From the NCBI GenBank assembly GCA_031213475.1, contig JARUPZ010000006.1, forward strand, positions 3,129,501 to 3,193,500: DNA of 64,000 nt. Reading direction: 5' to 3'. The notes beneath the pieces are model-generated. The model saw only the letters and a program-made list of their open reading frames with translations, was not told the DNA's origin and did not search any database. The translations under genes and the position numbers were made by a program. Each line of letters starts with the position of its first letter. Within the stretch, counting starts at the first letter, position 1. This stretch comes from Nereocystis luetkeana. Lineage: Eukaryota > Sar > Phaeophyceae > Laminariales > Laminariaceae. This document shows, in pieces, positions 23,791 to 35,215 of the stretch.

Positions 23791-24839
23791 CAAGTCTGTC
23801 AGCGGGTGCTTTGAGTTCAAGCGTGGGGGGCGGACTGGTTGATGTTTTTTCGGTGGGGGTCTCTTCACCTAAGAAGAGTGCCAGCTTTTGCATCGCCTCC
23901 ATCACGCTAGTGCCTTGGCGAGTGCCAAGGTCTAACTGACTTTTTTGCATCCTCTTTGAGTGCCGTGGACGACAAAAGATCCTGTTTTTTTCAATCTACC
24001 TTGGGTGTTTGCCAGGGTGCTGATTCCGTTGTTCGTAGCGACATTCATTCGCGTTTGCGAGGGAATTTCTGCTACTGCTTACTCCCGTCGCTTCGACTTC
24101 GTTGCGTTTGACGCCGGCCCCGGGCCCACTGCTACGCTTTGTTGAAGACATTTGTTTTTTGAGGAATTCCTGTCGTAGTTGGTTTGGGCGTCCGACAAAG
24201 GCTTTGTTCGTTCGTTGTCGAACCGTTAGGTGTCGCAGGACATGATATATGTGTCGACTGGCGCTGGGATTCGTTGAGGAAGTGCTTACTACTGTCGAAG
24301 TTGCATATCACGCTCATGTCGCCTTCATATATCATAACAGCTGTAATTCATAATGATTACCTGCTTTTTCGGTCATTAGAACTGCTCTCTTGCGTCACCC
24401 TCATCTGCATGTTCCACTAGTATTTTTCTTATACTCATACATATTCGGTCGTTAACTGTTAAACAGGTGTACATTTGAGCTATTGCCCCAACTGCAGCAC
24501 ATACAACTGCAATTGGTGGAATAGTTCAAACCGACCCACCAAATACGTATTTCGGCAAGAGTCTTCTTACACGCTACCCTCATGCCACTCCGAAGGGAAA
24601 ACTTGTACCTACTATTATACCTGGTATATATTACTCCCAATTCAACCACGCAAGGGAAATCAACAAGATTGCTTTCACCCTATTCACAGAACTAACTGCT
24701 GACGCAGCTCAACCATTTCGTGAAACCGCAGTAAGTAGTACTGTTGTATCCCATCGTCGTTTTACCGGTACGTCGAAATCACATGTATGCATGTACCTCT
24801 CCGGTGATATACAGGCTGAGTTTCATTATTATATATTAT

Positions 24840-27800
24840 GCCTGATTACATTTTCTGGATTTATCGTGCTATTCCGTTAGGAAGCAATGTGCACGTATTA
24901 ATAATCTGCGCCCCATCACGACCGCGTGAGAAGTACCAGCAAACACTGCTTTTCTCAAACATTTTTGCTCTCCATCGCGACCGCACGAGAGGTAACCAGC
25001 CAGAGTACACAGTTCATTGTAGCCAGCCACATGTTTGCGCTATGTGTATATATATATCGATTTCAATTTTTGGGAACATTTTTCCCTGCCGCAACCAGAT
25101 GATTATGCCGCTCGCTTTCACCCGACAAGAGGCAATTTCTGCCCATGCGGTTTACAATCTACAGGTATCCGTACTCAAGACCTCTAGACCGTTTGGCTGT
25201 CTAGATTATCTGCCACCCAGGAATGCGCACGGGGAGTCATTCACTCAATCATTGTGCCCTATCACATACTTGTATTTACGTTAAACATCATTCATTATAA
25301 TAGTCGATCGTTTTGGCTGTCTGTGAAGATGATCATCTTACAGCAGTCCGCGTGAGGAATCACTCGTTCCTTACGCCACATACTCCGGAGTACATTCTTA
25401 TATCGGCCATGTATCCGTCAATATGAAGTAAATCTGCTCCCCACCCTCGAGTCAATCATTAGTCTCGGAATACTATCTCTCACCCAGCAGTTTGCGTGGG
25501 GAATCACTCGTTCAACATGCTACATTGATATATATATCGTGCATATCCATGTTAATACCAGGTGGGAATTGTTCAATCTGCGCTCCACCGCGAAGCGCGA
25601 TATGTTCCCTCGAGTCGATCATTTAGCCGTGAAGACTATATCTCACCCAGTAATCCGAGTGGGGAATCACTCGTTCACGGTGGCATATTGACATGTCGTG
25701 CATGTATGTCCACATCAACAATAATTGTTAGGTCCGCGCCACACCGAGAATAGCGATAGGTACCGACAGGACTCCATTGCTTTACATGGGCGGCATATTA
25801 CCCGTAGGTGTTTGTTTTGTGTCACCATGCCCAAACGTATAAACCCATTTATTTGCAGCAATAGGTATGATACTACCATCCACTTTAGCAATGTGAAACG
25901 ACTTTTGTGATCAACTACATAATATAATTATAGTCTGCGCCTCATCGTGGACACGACGGGTAGATCTATCACAGCAAGAATATTCAGTTGGCACACCAAC
26001 CCCCTCCCCTCCTGCAGTGATTACTTTTTTCGCCCTCTTGCAATGTGCCATCGACCTGCGATAATGTCACTCACGGTTCACCAACGGCGACCCAACTCGC
26101 TTTTCTTTTGTTTCAAGTCCTTGTGGACAGTACATACCAGCAGGACATCGACTAGTATATTTCCCCCGGAAAACCTGATGAACTGCTCCAGGTAATAATA
26201 CAAAGATCATCATACATTGTTCCATAAATTCTAGAAACATCATGGTGCATCCACGCCCAGACTGCTGAGAGTATGGCACAACGCGATCACTCTCTCGATT
26301 TCGAGTATCGTCATCTCTCTGCCGTCGCTAGGGGGAAAATCCGGTGATATATCGTTGCTGCGATTAGTGATTTTCATGGCATATGTGCTTGATCACGACG
26401 TTCACGTTGGTGTTCGCCCGCTTTTTTGTTTTCGCACATGCAATACAAGCCGATCACCAAGCCATTTCCAAACGCACACGCCCTCGTAAACTGGCAATCA
26501 TCCGCGCTTCATCACGATCGGATAAAAGGTACCAGCAAGACTATCCAGTCACATTACACGGCCTCTTTTCCCACACGAAGACGTCCTCGTAAATTGGCAC
26601 CCATCTGCGCCCCATCACGAACGCATGAGAGGTATCAGCAAGACTATCCAGTTACATTGGACAGCCTCTTTCATATGGCCATCATAAAATACCGTGGTTT
26701 ATGTTTCCACGTGCTGCTGTTTTGCAGACAAATAATGCGATCGTAAACACTCAGCGCCCCATCTTGTACACACGAGAGGTAACCAGCAAGCTACCAGCAA
26801 CAGTCTAAAGTTGTGGCGTTTTGATGCTTTGAATTATCGTCGCCCTTCCGCGACATGTGATTGAAATATCAAATCTTCCCACTCGCTTTGACCGAGCAAG
26901 ACTCAACACCTGCCCTTGCGGCGACTATATACAAGTACCCGCGCCCAACACTAGGGCCTTTGGCTGTCGAGATGATTTCGCATCCAATACTTCGTCTGGG
27001 GAGTCACTGATTCATTGCGCTATTTTACGTACTTTTATTGGCGCTCAATATCTGCCTTGCGGCGACTATATAAAAACGTATCCGCGCCCCAAGACATCTC
27101 AGGCCTTTCGGCTGTGATGAATATATCACACCCCATACTGGGGAGTCACTCATTTATTGCACCATTATACATACTTGTATTCGAGCTCAACATCTACCTT
27201 GCGGCGAATATCTACAAGCGGATCCGCGCTCAATCCATCTCAGATATTTGGCATCGAAGAATATCTCTCACCCAATACTTCGTTCGGAGAGTCACTCATT
27301 CATTGCGCCATTTCACATACTTACTTGTATTCGCGGTCAATATCTGCCTTGCGGCGACTATATACAAGTATCCGTGCTCAAGACATCTCGGGCGTTTTGA
27401 CTGTGAACATTATATCTCACCCAATAGTTCGTCTGGGGAGTCACTCATTCAGTACACCATTTTGCGTACTTGTATTCGCGCCTAAGAACTCTGGAGCGTC
27501 AATACGACATTCTGCAACTTCGACTGCCTACAAGTATCCGCGCTCAAGACCTCTCGTATCTACGAGTATTAGCGCTCAAGACCGCTCGAGCATTTATTTG
27601 GCTGCGAAGAAAACTCTCACCCAGTAGTCCGCGTGGTGAGTCACTCATTCAACATGCCCTGTAAAATACTTGTATTCACGATGGACCGAGTCGATCGTTT
27701 GTCTGCTGCGATGATTATCTCTCGCCCAGCAGTCTGCGTGTGGAAATCACTCATTCAAGGTGCCATAGTACGTGCTCGTATTGATGCTTAACTGAGTCGA

Positions 27801-28830
27801 TGGTTTGGCTGTGAATCATGTCTCTCATCCAGCAGTCCGCGTGGGTAATCACTTATTCAATGTGCCCTGTTACATACTTGTATTTCCGCTGAACCGCGTC
27901 GATCGTTTGGCTGTGAAGATTATCTCTCGCCCAGCAGTCCGCGAGGGGAGTCATTCATTCGTTATGCCACATTATTAGATATCGTACGCACACGCCAATC
28001 AATCTAAATTTAATACGCTCCCCACGTCGAAGCGCAATATATATGTCCCCTCAATTCGATCGTTTGGCTATGAAGGTTATCTCTCACCCAGCAGTCCGCG
28101 TGGGGAATCACTCGTTCATTATGCCACATCGTCACATCGTGCATGTCCACGCCAATCTGAATATATATATATATGCCCCACCGCCAAGCGCAATAATGGG
28201 TACCGTCAAGAACAATCGTTCTGCATGAGCGATATGTTACGCGTGGAAGTTTAGCGTCGCCCTGCCGCAACGTTTTGAACTCCATTGCGATGGATATTAT
28301 CTTCGTAGTTCACGTAGTTACACCTTCAAGTTTTAGTGTCGCCTTGCCGCAACGTATGGACCCAATTGCGGCATATGTATGTTATCACTATTCGCCTTCC
28401 AGCAGCAATGTGAAGCGATTTTTAGTAAATAATAGTGGCCAAATACAAATATATCAATAAGTTTGCGCCTCATCGTGTACGCGATGGGTATACATACCAC
28501 AGAAAGATATTCAGTTGACACACTAATCGCCTGCTTCTGTAATTATTGTTTCTCCCTGCCGTCACGTGCGATGGAATGGATATAGTGTCGCTCACAGTAC
28601 ACCAATAATAATAATATCGAATCAACGCATTTTTCTGTCCGTCCGGGTTCTTGTGGTCGACACATACCAGGCCCGATCTCAAAATAATATTTTGCTTTAT
28701 TTCTCGAACATTGGAAACCTTGCTCGAATGATAGGGGATTCCTTGAACTATGTATTGCCGCAAGATATTTTGCAACCACCATGCATGGTGCCATCGGCAT
28801 GAAACTGTGCATACTACTCGCACAAGTGCA
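24840..28830. repeat. Decayed composite tandem repeat array
   Basis: Two motif families alternate. Family 1, about 45 bases long, reads 'ctctcacccagcagtccgcg' followed by 'tggggaatcactcgttca'. It occurs about 13 times, near 25209, 25335, 25475, 25634, 26980, 27130, 27265, 27415, 27610, 27715, 27820, 27920 and 28075. Family 2 reads roughly 'gcgccccatcacgaccgc' then 'gagaggtaccagcaagact'. It occurs near 24909, 24968, 25579, 25735, 25940, 26505, 26603, 26755 and 28465. The densest part, 26860-28110, has a period of about 100-150 bases, with 'ttgcggcgactatatacaag' between family 1 units. Units are strongly diverged, so the array is old. No coding sense was seen. Confidence 0.85.
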
Positions 28831-29109
28831 TTGATACCGTGCCTGGACCAATTGTTGGCACTCTTTTTCTCTGGTTCTCGTTCATAGACTACACAACGAG
28901 TTGGCGCACGTGTTCGTACTGCTTCGCGAACAGTTAAGTACTGCCTGCATTAATTGATGATGGGAAGTGTACAACGTACTAAATACCGGGCCTATTTTGC
29001 GGCACAACCTCCCCTCGTCATTCTTTTGGTCCCTAGATATTGCGCTAGCGTTGAACCGTTTGTGAAAAAATGTGTTTTTTTTAATTTTGGTGCTTCATCC
29101 ATATAGCGC

Positions 29110-29560
29110 TCGTTGTACATTGTGTTAAATGAACCGACATGCTGCCCGTTTGAAATTTTCTTGTACCTTTTGCAAATGGACCGACATGCTGCTCGTTCGA
29201 AAAAAGATCAATTTGGAAACAATTGCCAACGTTGCATTCATTATCGCGCGCGGTGCTCGTGCACATGTACGCGCACGTATGCGGCACAAATCTCGGAATA
29301 TTATGTGCAAGCCCGATTCGATGCTGACATAAAAGTGTGCCGCGCAAAATGGCGGAAACTGTCCTCGCACGATGTCATTTTGTACCGGCGTTCTGCGCAC
29401 AAAAAAGTTGATTTTGCAATGGCTTGCCGCGCAAATGACGATTTTGTGTCGTTATTCTGAGCAAATGCTACAAACGTTTCCGGCGCGAAGTAACTTTGTG
29501 CCGGTATGCTGCACAAAAAATGTCGGAAAAACACCGTCACATGGTATGACTTTTAGTATA
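29110..29560. repeat. Short degenerate repeat cluster
   Basis: Units such as 'accgacatgctgc.cgtt' (29133, 29182) and 'ttttgtaccggcgttctgcgc' followed by 'acaaaaaa' (29380, 29445 weaker, 29495) recur with spacing of about 50-65 bases. Short open frames in it are by-products of the repeats. Confidence 0.55.
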
Positions 29561-30276
29561 TATTACGGTATTTTTTTCGGTGCTAGAATGTTCGGTAACC
29601 CGTCCTTTTTCTCTTGTGCCTGATATTTAGACTACCTTGAGACAGCACTCTGAGACGCAGCATAGAAGGTGAGTAGCATTTCCCAACAATGTACCGACAC
29701 GCTGCAGAATGTTGTTTCTATAATACCCCATGTATTTACAGCAGTATGGCACCGGGTATGGTTTCTGGCTCTATCTATCGCGGTTTCGGATTCGTGCTGC
29801 TGGGTATGCTTAATACGATAAAACCCAATCGCGCACCGGGAAAAAAACTGAGGGTCTTGATATAAGTATCAGATTGAGCGGCATACGAGCTCCGGTATTC
29901 GTGTACACGAGTACGTTTAGGATGTATTGTGCATTGAACTTAACCGTTTTCGTTTATGAGAATAGTGCCGTCCATTCAAGGCCAATTGTCAGTTCACTTT
30001 TCGGTGCAAATACTTAAAATAGAACATAATTGTAGCATATAGCTGAACTCCCCCCACGAGCCACTCCGTCGATGGCCGCGGAGCTTTTCTGTATTTTCAA
30101 GAATGCATTTTTTTCGACTATGGCATTACCCCCACACTATCCCGAAGTGGGTTATAATTGTATCCTTGCACGTCGTGTCTGCTCTATTAAATAGGTCAAA
30201 TTATTTCCCCATGTATGTCACAAGACTCAACGTCCAATCGCTTTCTTCGCTTCTACTGCAATGCTGTCGTAATCGC

Positions 30277-30876
30277 TCACAGTGGGCCGTTTGCGTCGAA
30301 ATTAAAAGCGCCGAAGGGGCCACCAGAGGGGCTACGGCAGTAATCACCCAAATCTTCGCCTGCATTCCACGTTCGTTGCCCACCAGACCAAAGCTTAAGA
30401 AAGAGACAACGCCTCGAGCACACGAATATATTCACATCGCGGCCATAGCTGCTGTTTGTGTCTACTCCCCCATCGGTTCTGCCAAACTCGGGGCTTGCCG
30501 CCGAAGCACCGGCAGCACAGCAGCCAAAATAGACCGTCGTCTCTACATCAAGATTCCTATCGACCTCGGCGTCAGACGTGGGCTGCTGCTGCTGCCGCTG
30601 CGATGGCCCGAATAACTTTGTCACCCCTTGCGCAAAGCTCGACAGCTCTCTTTGACGCCCTGCCTTGTAGCGCCGAAACACTTTGCTTCAAGGAACAGCC
30701 CGCGGCGAAAATAGCATGCTTTGTCCTGGGCGGGCAGCAGACAAAACCACCATCGCTGCAAGGTTGAAGGTGGGCTGACCTCCAAATGGGATGTTGCTCT
30801 CGTCTTCATCTCGCCAGTCACCACCCTTGCGATCGTTGTACCCCGTATGATTCCCTCGTTCCTCGTCGATATCCAT
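30277..30876 (-). pseudogene. Possible gene interrupted by one in-frame TGA
   Basis: On the - strand, a frame from ATG 30876 encodes an acidic, Gly/Asn-rich start (MDIDEERGNHTGYNDRKGGD) and reaches a TGA at 30688-30690. It then continues in the same phase to 30277. The second part holds LSSFAQGVTKLFGPSQRQQQ followed by a DAEVDRNLDVET segment and Ala/Ser-rich residues. In total it is about 200 codons with one stop. No family was recognised. A nonsense mutation is the simplest reading. An unseen intron or stop recoding is possible but unsupported. Confidence 0.35.
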
Positions 30877-30879
30877 AGA

Positions 30880-33029
30880 GGCGCTGCCGTTTTTTTAGTT
30901 CACGGAAGCAGAACAGCCAGTTGCTGGAGGATCGTTCCTCTGTGGTAGTCTGCTTGAAAGAATTTGGCAGTCGGGTCCTTTTTAGAACTTGCATTTGCTC
31001 CGGACCGTCATGCTGCTGTGGGCGCCTACCTAAGTGGGAGCCTCAGCACTACTAGGTACGGGTGTGGCCTCGGGAGAGCTCTCATATACACGTGCCTGTC
31101 CCCAAGAGAGCTCTGCTGTGTGTGTCCCCACCGGAGATCTGTGTACGCGTGTGTGTTGTATCGTACATACCTGGTAGTAGTTTTAGGATTTAGGTAGACA
31201 TAAAAGGTAGCTACACCTGGTGCATAAGATTCCTTTATTGCCGGGCATTTCTTCTTTCAGGAATGTGTTGAGTGACCAACTTTGAACCTCATGCTGGACA
31301 TTGTCGGATGGCAAGCCTATTAGGCATACATTTTGATCTGCGTCCGAATCCTGTAGCGGCAAAACAATTTGACGAATATCTACGCGATGTAGAGCGTTCC
31401 TCATAATAACCCCTCTCCCCCTCCCGCGGACGTACGACTACGGCCATGAGTAAATCCTTTAGAGAGTACATATTTCCCATTGAGCACCCGCCCCGCCTGT
31501 TACGAGACTATGATTGGGTAGGCGGTTGATGAACCTCTAACCAATAGCCCAACAGACTAATACCTTAACAAATATGGTCTGTGGGCAGGACATGGATCGT
31601 TGGTCGTGGGTGCCAAGGCATCTCCCCTGCCAAATTGCGGCGTTATGATTTGTAGTAATTGTCGTCTCAGCATAATATCTGGCAGGCGTTATCGCCTGTT
31701 TTTCTGATGAGCGCCTCGCTCCTTAGTTCCGAAGACATTCTGCGAGGCAAACAGCAACCAATAGAAGAGCTTAAAAAATCGTCAAGCATTTTTATTTCGT
31801 GTGAGTGACCAGACCAAACAGAGGCCCAGGCATCGACCTGCTAGCAGTAGTCGGTCTCTTGGTCCATACCAGGTATTAATGCCTTATACGCAACGTTAGT
31901 TTAGCTTTTCAAAGGGAAGCAAATTGTCTCAAGTCCATGGTCTAATCAAAACTCCCCCTTGATCTCCGGAGATTGTGAGGAACTGCGGACCAGGCACGTA
32001 CGGCCCCATACGATGACCAAGGACCCCGTTGTTCGTAAGGGGGGGAGGGTGATACAAAGCGTAGGTTGGGTAGACAATTTGTTAGCCTTTTTTTACCAAT
32101 GCTTAGCCCAACGGACTAGGATGTCAACGCACTCCCCCTTTCTCGTACGTGGGGGTTGATGGAAGGAATATTTTGCCACACTCTCTAGCACATCAGCGGT
32201 TATCTTGAATAAAGTATATGACGTCGACCTTCCATATCCTTTTCTTACAAAAATAGTTCGATCAAATTTCATGTTTTCCAAAAGAAAAAACACGTCGGGA
32301 AAAGGTTGAGAGATCTCCAAATCCGTTGATATGGATTAGAATATGAAAGTTTACTGGTCCCTCGAAACGAATTAACAAGTGTTTTCGGTATATCTGGGAA
32401 AAGGGCTCGAAGAAGAAACAGAATGGAAACCAAATCTTATTGTTTTTGGGGACAACTACCTTCACCCCGAGAAACATGTAATTTGATGTTGGAGAAATTA
32501 CAAACAATTTGTCCTGCACGGACCATATAGGCATCACCTTTTCGGAGTAGTAATTACGGGTCACAATGTGGGACGGGTATTCCCCTTGTGCATAGATAGG
32601 GTGGGAATGGGACTGGGCCGGCAATCCCATTGTGAAGTTCGAGCTCCCCTTCCCATCCGGCCCATCCGACGATGGATTTACCAACCACTTGTGCTGCCCA
32701 CCAATGGCCGCTCTAACATTCCCCCATCCTGCGTGCGTGCCATTCCCGTTTTGAGCGCATTTTGTCATATGCCCACACTCACCTGTACCGTACCATGACT
32801 GGTATAATTCTGAATATTTGATTGGATAACGGGAAAAGCAAGAAGTGTTCAGAACTTACCCGTGGTTGTTGAAAGAGAGGTGGCGGGTCCGCAACCCACA
32901 CATAAGCTACAAGGGCAATGGCGGGCCCCATATATATGTGACTCCGGTGCTGGGCCTCTCCCGCAGCCGAGCAGATCACTGGTTATCCACGGCGTGGCGG
33001 CAGAAAGGGTTGATCCTGGCGCTGGGAGG
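30880..33029. other. No recognised gene
   Basis: Only short frames, plus a 168-codon - strand frame at 32262-32768 without motifs. TACCTGGTA/TACCAGGTA palindromes lie at 31168-31176 and 31867-31875. Confidence 0.3.
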
Positions 33030-33300
33030 AACAGGAAGACGTCAAGAAGTTTGGAACACGTGGTGAAGTCCACGCCAGCGGTGAAGGGGGGGAACGGGAA
33101 GTAAGTGTATGGTCAAACGAATGCGTGCCGTAGTGGACAACGTTCGAGAACGTGAGTTGACCTGCGGCCACTTTTTCATGTTTGTACTAGCTGATCCCTC
33201 CCGCAACATCAAGGCCGAGAGGGCAACAGGTATGTGTACCCACTTCGAACAGTACCACCCAGAGCAGCATAAGCCCGAGATGGAACATGGCGCTCACAGC
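33030..33300 (+). pseudogene. Possible BED-type zinc finger remnant
   Basis: A VKSTPAVKGGNGK segment, a nearby LTCGHFF (single Cys), and NIKAERATGMCTHFEQYHPE resemble the order of a BED zinc finger found at the N-terminus of hAT transposases ('...C..C......N+..H+...HP'). The first Cys pair is not intact and at least one frameshift is required. No transposase core is visible downstream. This is a weak call. Confidence 0.2.
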
Positions 33301-34599
33301 ACCGTGGGGAAGGAAGAGAAAAGGAGGCGTGAATCTTCAAAGGCAAAAAAGAAAGAAAATATGTTTCCTATATATAAGAGAGTGGTCGCAGTGTGGGTGA
33401 TTCTGTTGTTTAAATGCTGTGGAGGAATCCTGACGCGTCTGTACAAATCAGACGCGTCTAATCCGCGTGTTGTTTTTCGTTTTAGCGTGCATCCCTCATT
33501 TTTCCAAGTTGCCGTTCGCCACACACGCGCCCATGTCTCTCCGTCGAGGTCGCCGACCTCTTCGTCTCTGTCGGTGCTTTCTACACATACATGCTACAAG
33601 GAAATTGATACCACAGGTTAAATACCCGCGAGAGAACGCCTTTTGATGCAACTTGTAAAAATCTGTGAAAATGGGGTATAGACCAGGCCGTACTATGCAG
33701 CTTACAAAGTTGACTACCAACCACCTATCCGACATTTTATACATGGCCGACACATATTCCCCGATATACAAAAAAGGCCGTCACGCAATAGAGGCCAATG
33801 TGTTACAGTTATCGTAAAATTAATACTCGTTTATATTCGTATTACCATGCAGATAAACAAAGGACGTGAAAAACACATTGGTTGACCCGGGGATGTTAGT
33901 TATCACCCCCCCCAGGATCCTCGTGATTTCGCGCAATTTTTCCAGTAACGATATTTTGCGGTCCTTTGTTGAGCTCGCACGGACCGCAAAAATAAAGATT
34001 TAACTCATTGGTTTCTAATATTGTATTTTTTGTACTTTCAGCTATATATAGCAAGAACTTAAATTTGATCTGGTTATGATATAGGAAGGTCTCCAACCAG
34101 TAGAATCGTAAGATACTCCAAGTACTACTTGTGGTGAGTTGTTATTGTGTTTGTTGTTGGTGTCACATGAACTCACAGTACAATGCAGTCCGTGGTCGCA
34201 GGACTGGCTCCAATAACTCTGGAGTGGAAGAAATACCTTGTTAGTAAAACAAAGGCAAAAACAAAAAACTAGTATACGCACTCCACCACTGCGGACACCA
34301 GGGAAGCAAAAAGGAGACTTTTTATAGCAGAAAAAAAACTAAAAAAGAAGATGGAGCGAAGCAAAAAAAAAAAAAAACAGAAGCAGAAGCAGATAGCTAA
34401 AGGTAAAAAACGGCAAAACGGACCATACTAACAGAGGCACAAAGAGGTACAACGGGAATGAAAGAAAACTTAAAAAAAGAATGGACAAAAAAGCGACAAT
34501 CACGGGCGGGAGGGAAAAAAAATACGAAAGGCAGGCACTGGAGCATACAGACAAGCAAAGTTTCCCAGGTGGCACCATGCTAGTCACTTGGGTTCCAAA

Positions 34600-35108
34600 G
34601 AAGCGAGTGCATCATGACGATGATGGCCATAACCAGGCTTTAGTCTGTTGGGCAGACTGCCTCCCCCCCCTCCACCCCCCATTCCCCCTCGTCCCCCTTT
34701 CGCCCCCCCCCTCTTCCCTGCCATTCTGCGCACTCGCGTGGGCGGCAACGGCTGTGGTCGTGGTTGCATCTATTCTATGCCGTTCTGCCGATACCTCCTT
34801 CTCCTCCGTATGCCATTTCCGCATGAAGGCCTCCGCCTTCGAGACCCGTCGGAACTATCTGCCGGCTTTCTGTGCTGCCTCGCGCCACCCTTCGAGCTTG
34901 ATGCCGAACTCCTTGAGGTCCTCCTCGAGGCACCCCATTCAGTCCCCCTCCTGTCCTCCGGAGTAATCCTTACCCCCAACCATCTCCCCTAATATCCCCC
35001 TCTTCGGCAGACGCTCCTCTCCCATGCGTGTCACAAAGCCCGCAAACAAGAGCCTACGTCTGCGTACCGTCGTCTCATCCCTCTCGGATTTTGTCCTGAG
35101 AAGCACGC
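34600..35108 (-). pseudogene. LINE ORF2 C-terminal part beyond the MITE
   Basis: The coding sequence resumes on the other side of the MITE with VLLRTKSERDETTVRRRR, followed by FAGFVTRM, and ends in a RKWHTEEKEVSAERHR segment and a low-complexity Gly/Arg tail. The equivalent part of the other LINE reads C-E-S-M-E-TTIRKRR. At least one more frameshift lies near 34830-34980. Confidence 0.7.
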
Positions 35109-35110
35109 TA

Positions 35111-35215
35111 TTACGGGGGACCATAGTTAATAGGACCTCTGGTATAGACAAAAACCTATATATTTAACATTTTTTACTAACAATATTTGGTCCTATTAAC
35201 TATGGTCCCCCGTAA
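35111..35215. mobile_element. MITE, near-perfect copy 2 with TA target duplication
   Basis: A 105 bp element bounded by TTACGGGGGACCATAG and its exact inverse, with terminal inverted repeats of about 28 bp, an AT-rich centre and a TA on each side (35109-35110, 35216-35217). TA duplication and short inverted ends are typical of elements moved by Tc1/mariner-type transposases. It carries no coding capacity. It interrupts the LINE coding sequence. Removing it with one TA leaves the LINE frame in phase and collinear with the other LINE copy. Confidence 0.92.

Larger units (their letters stand above)
20879..24608 (+). repeat. 4.6 kb tandem repeat unit, copy B
   Basis: A direct repeat of copy A, shortened to about 3.7 kb by two internal length differences. 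It starts at 'taaattcgttttctctggtc' and ends at 'gggaaaacttgta'. Small substitutions and indels are spread along its length, so the duplication is not brand new. It ends within 250 bases of the composite repeat array. Confidence 0.85.
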
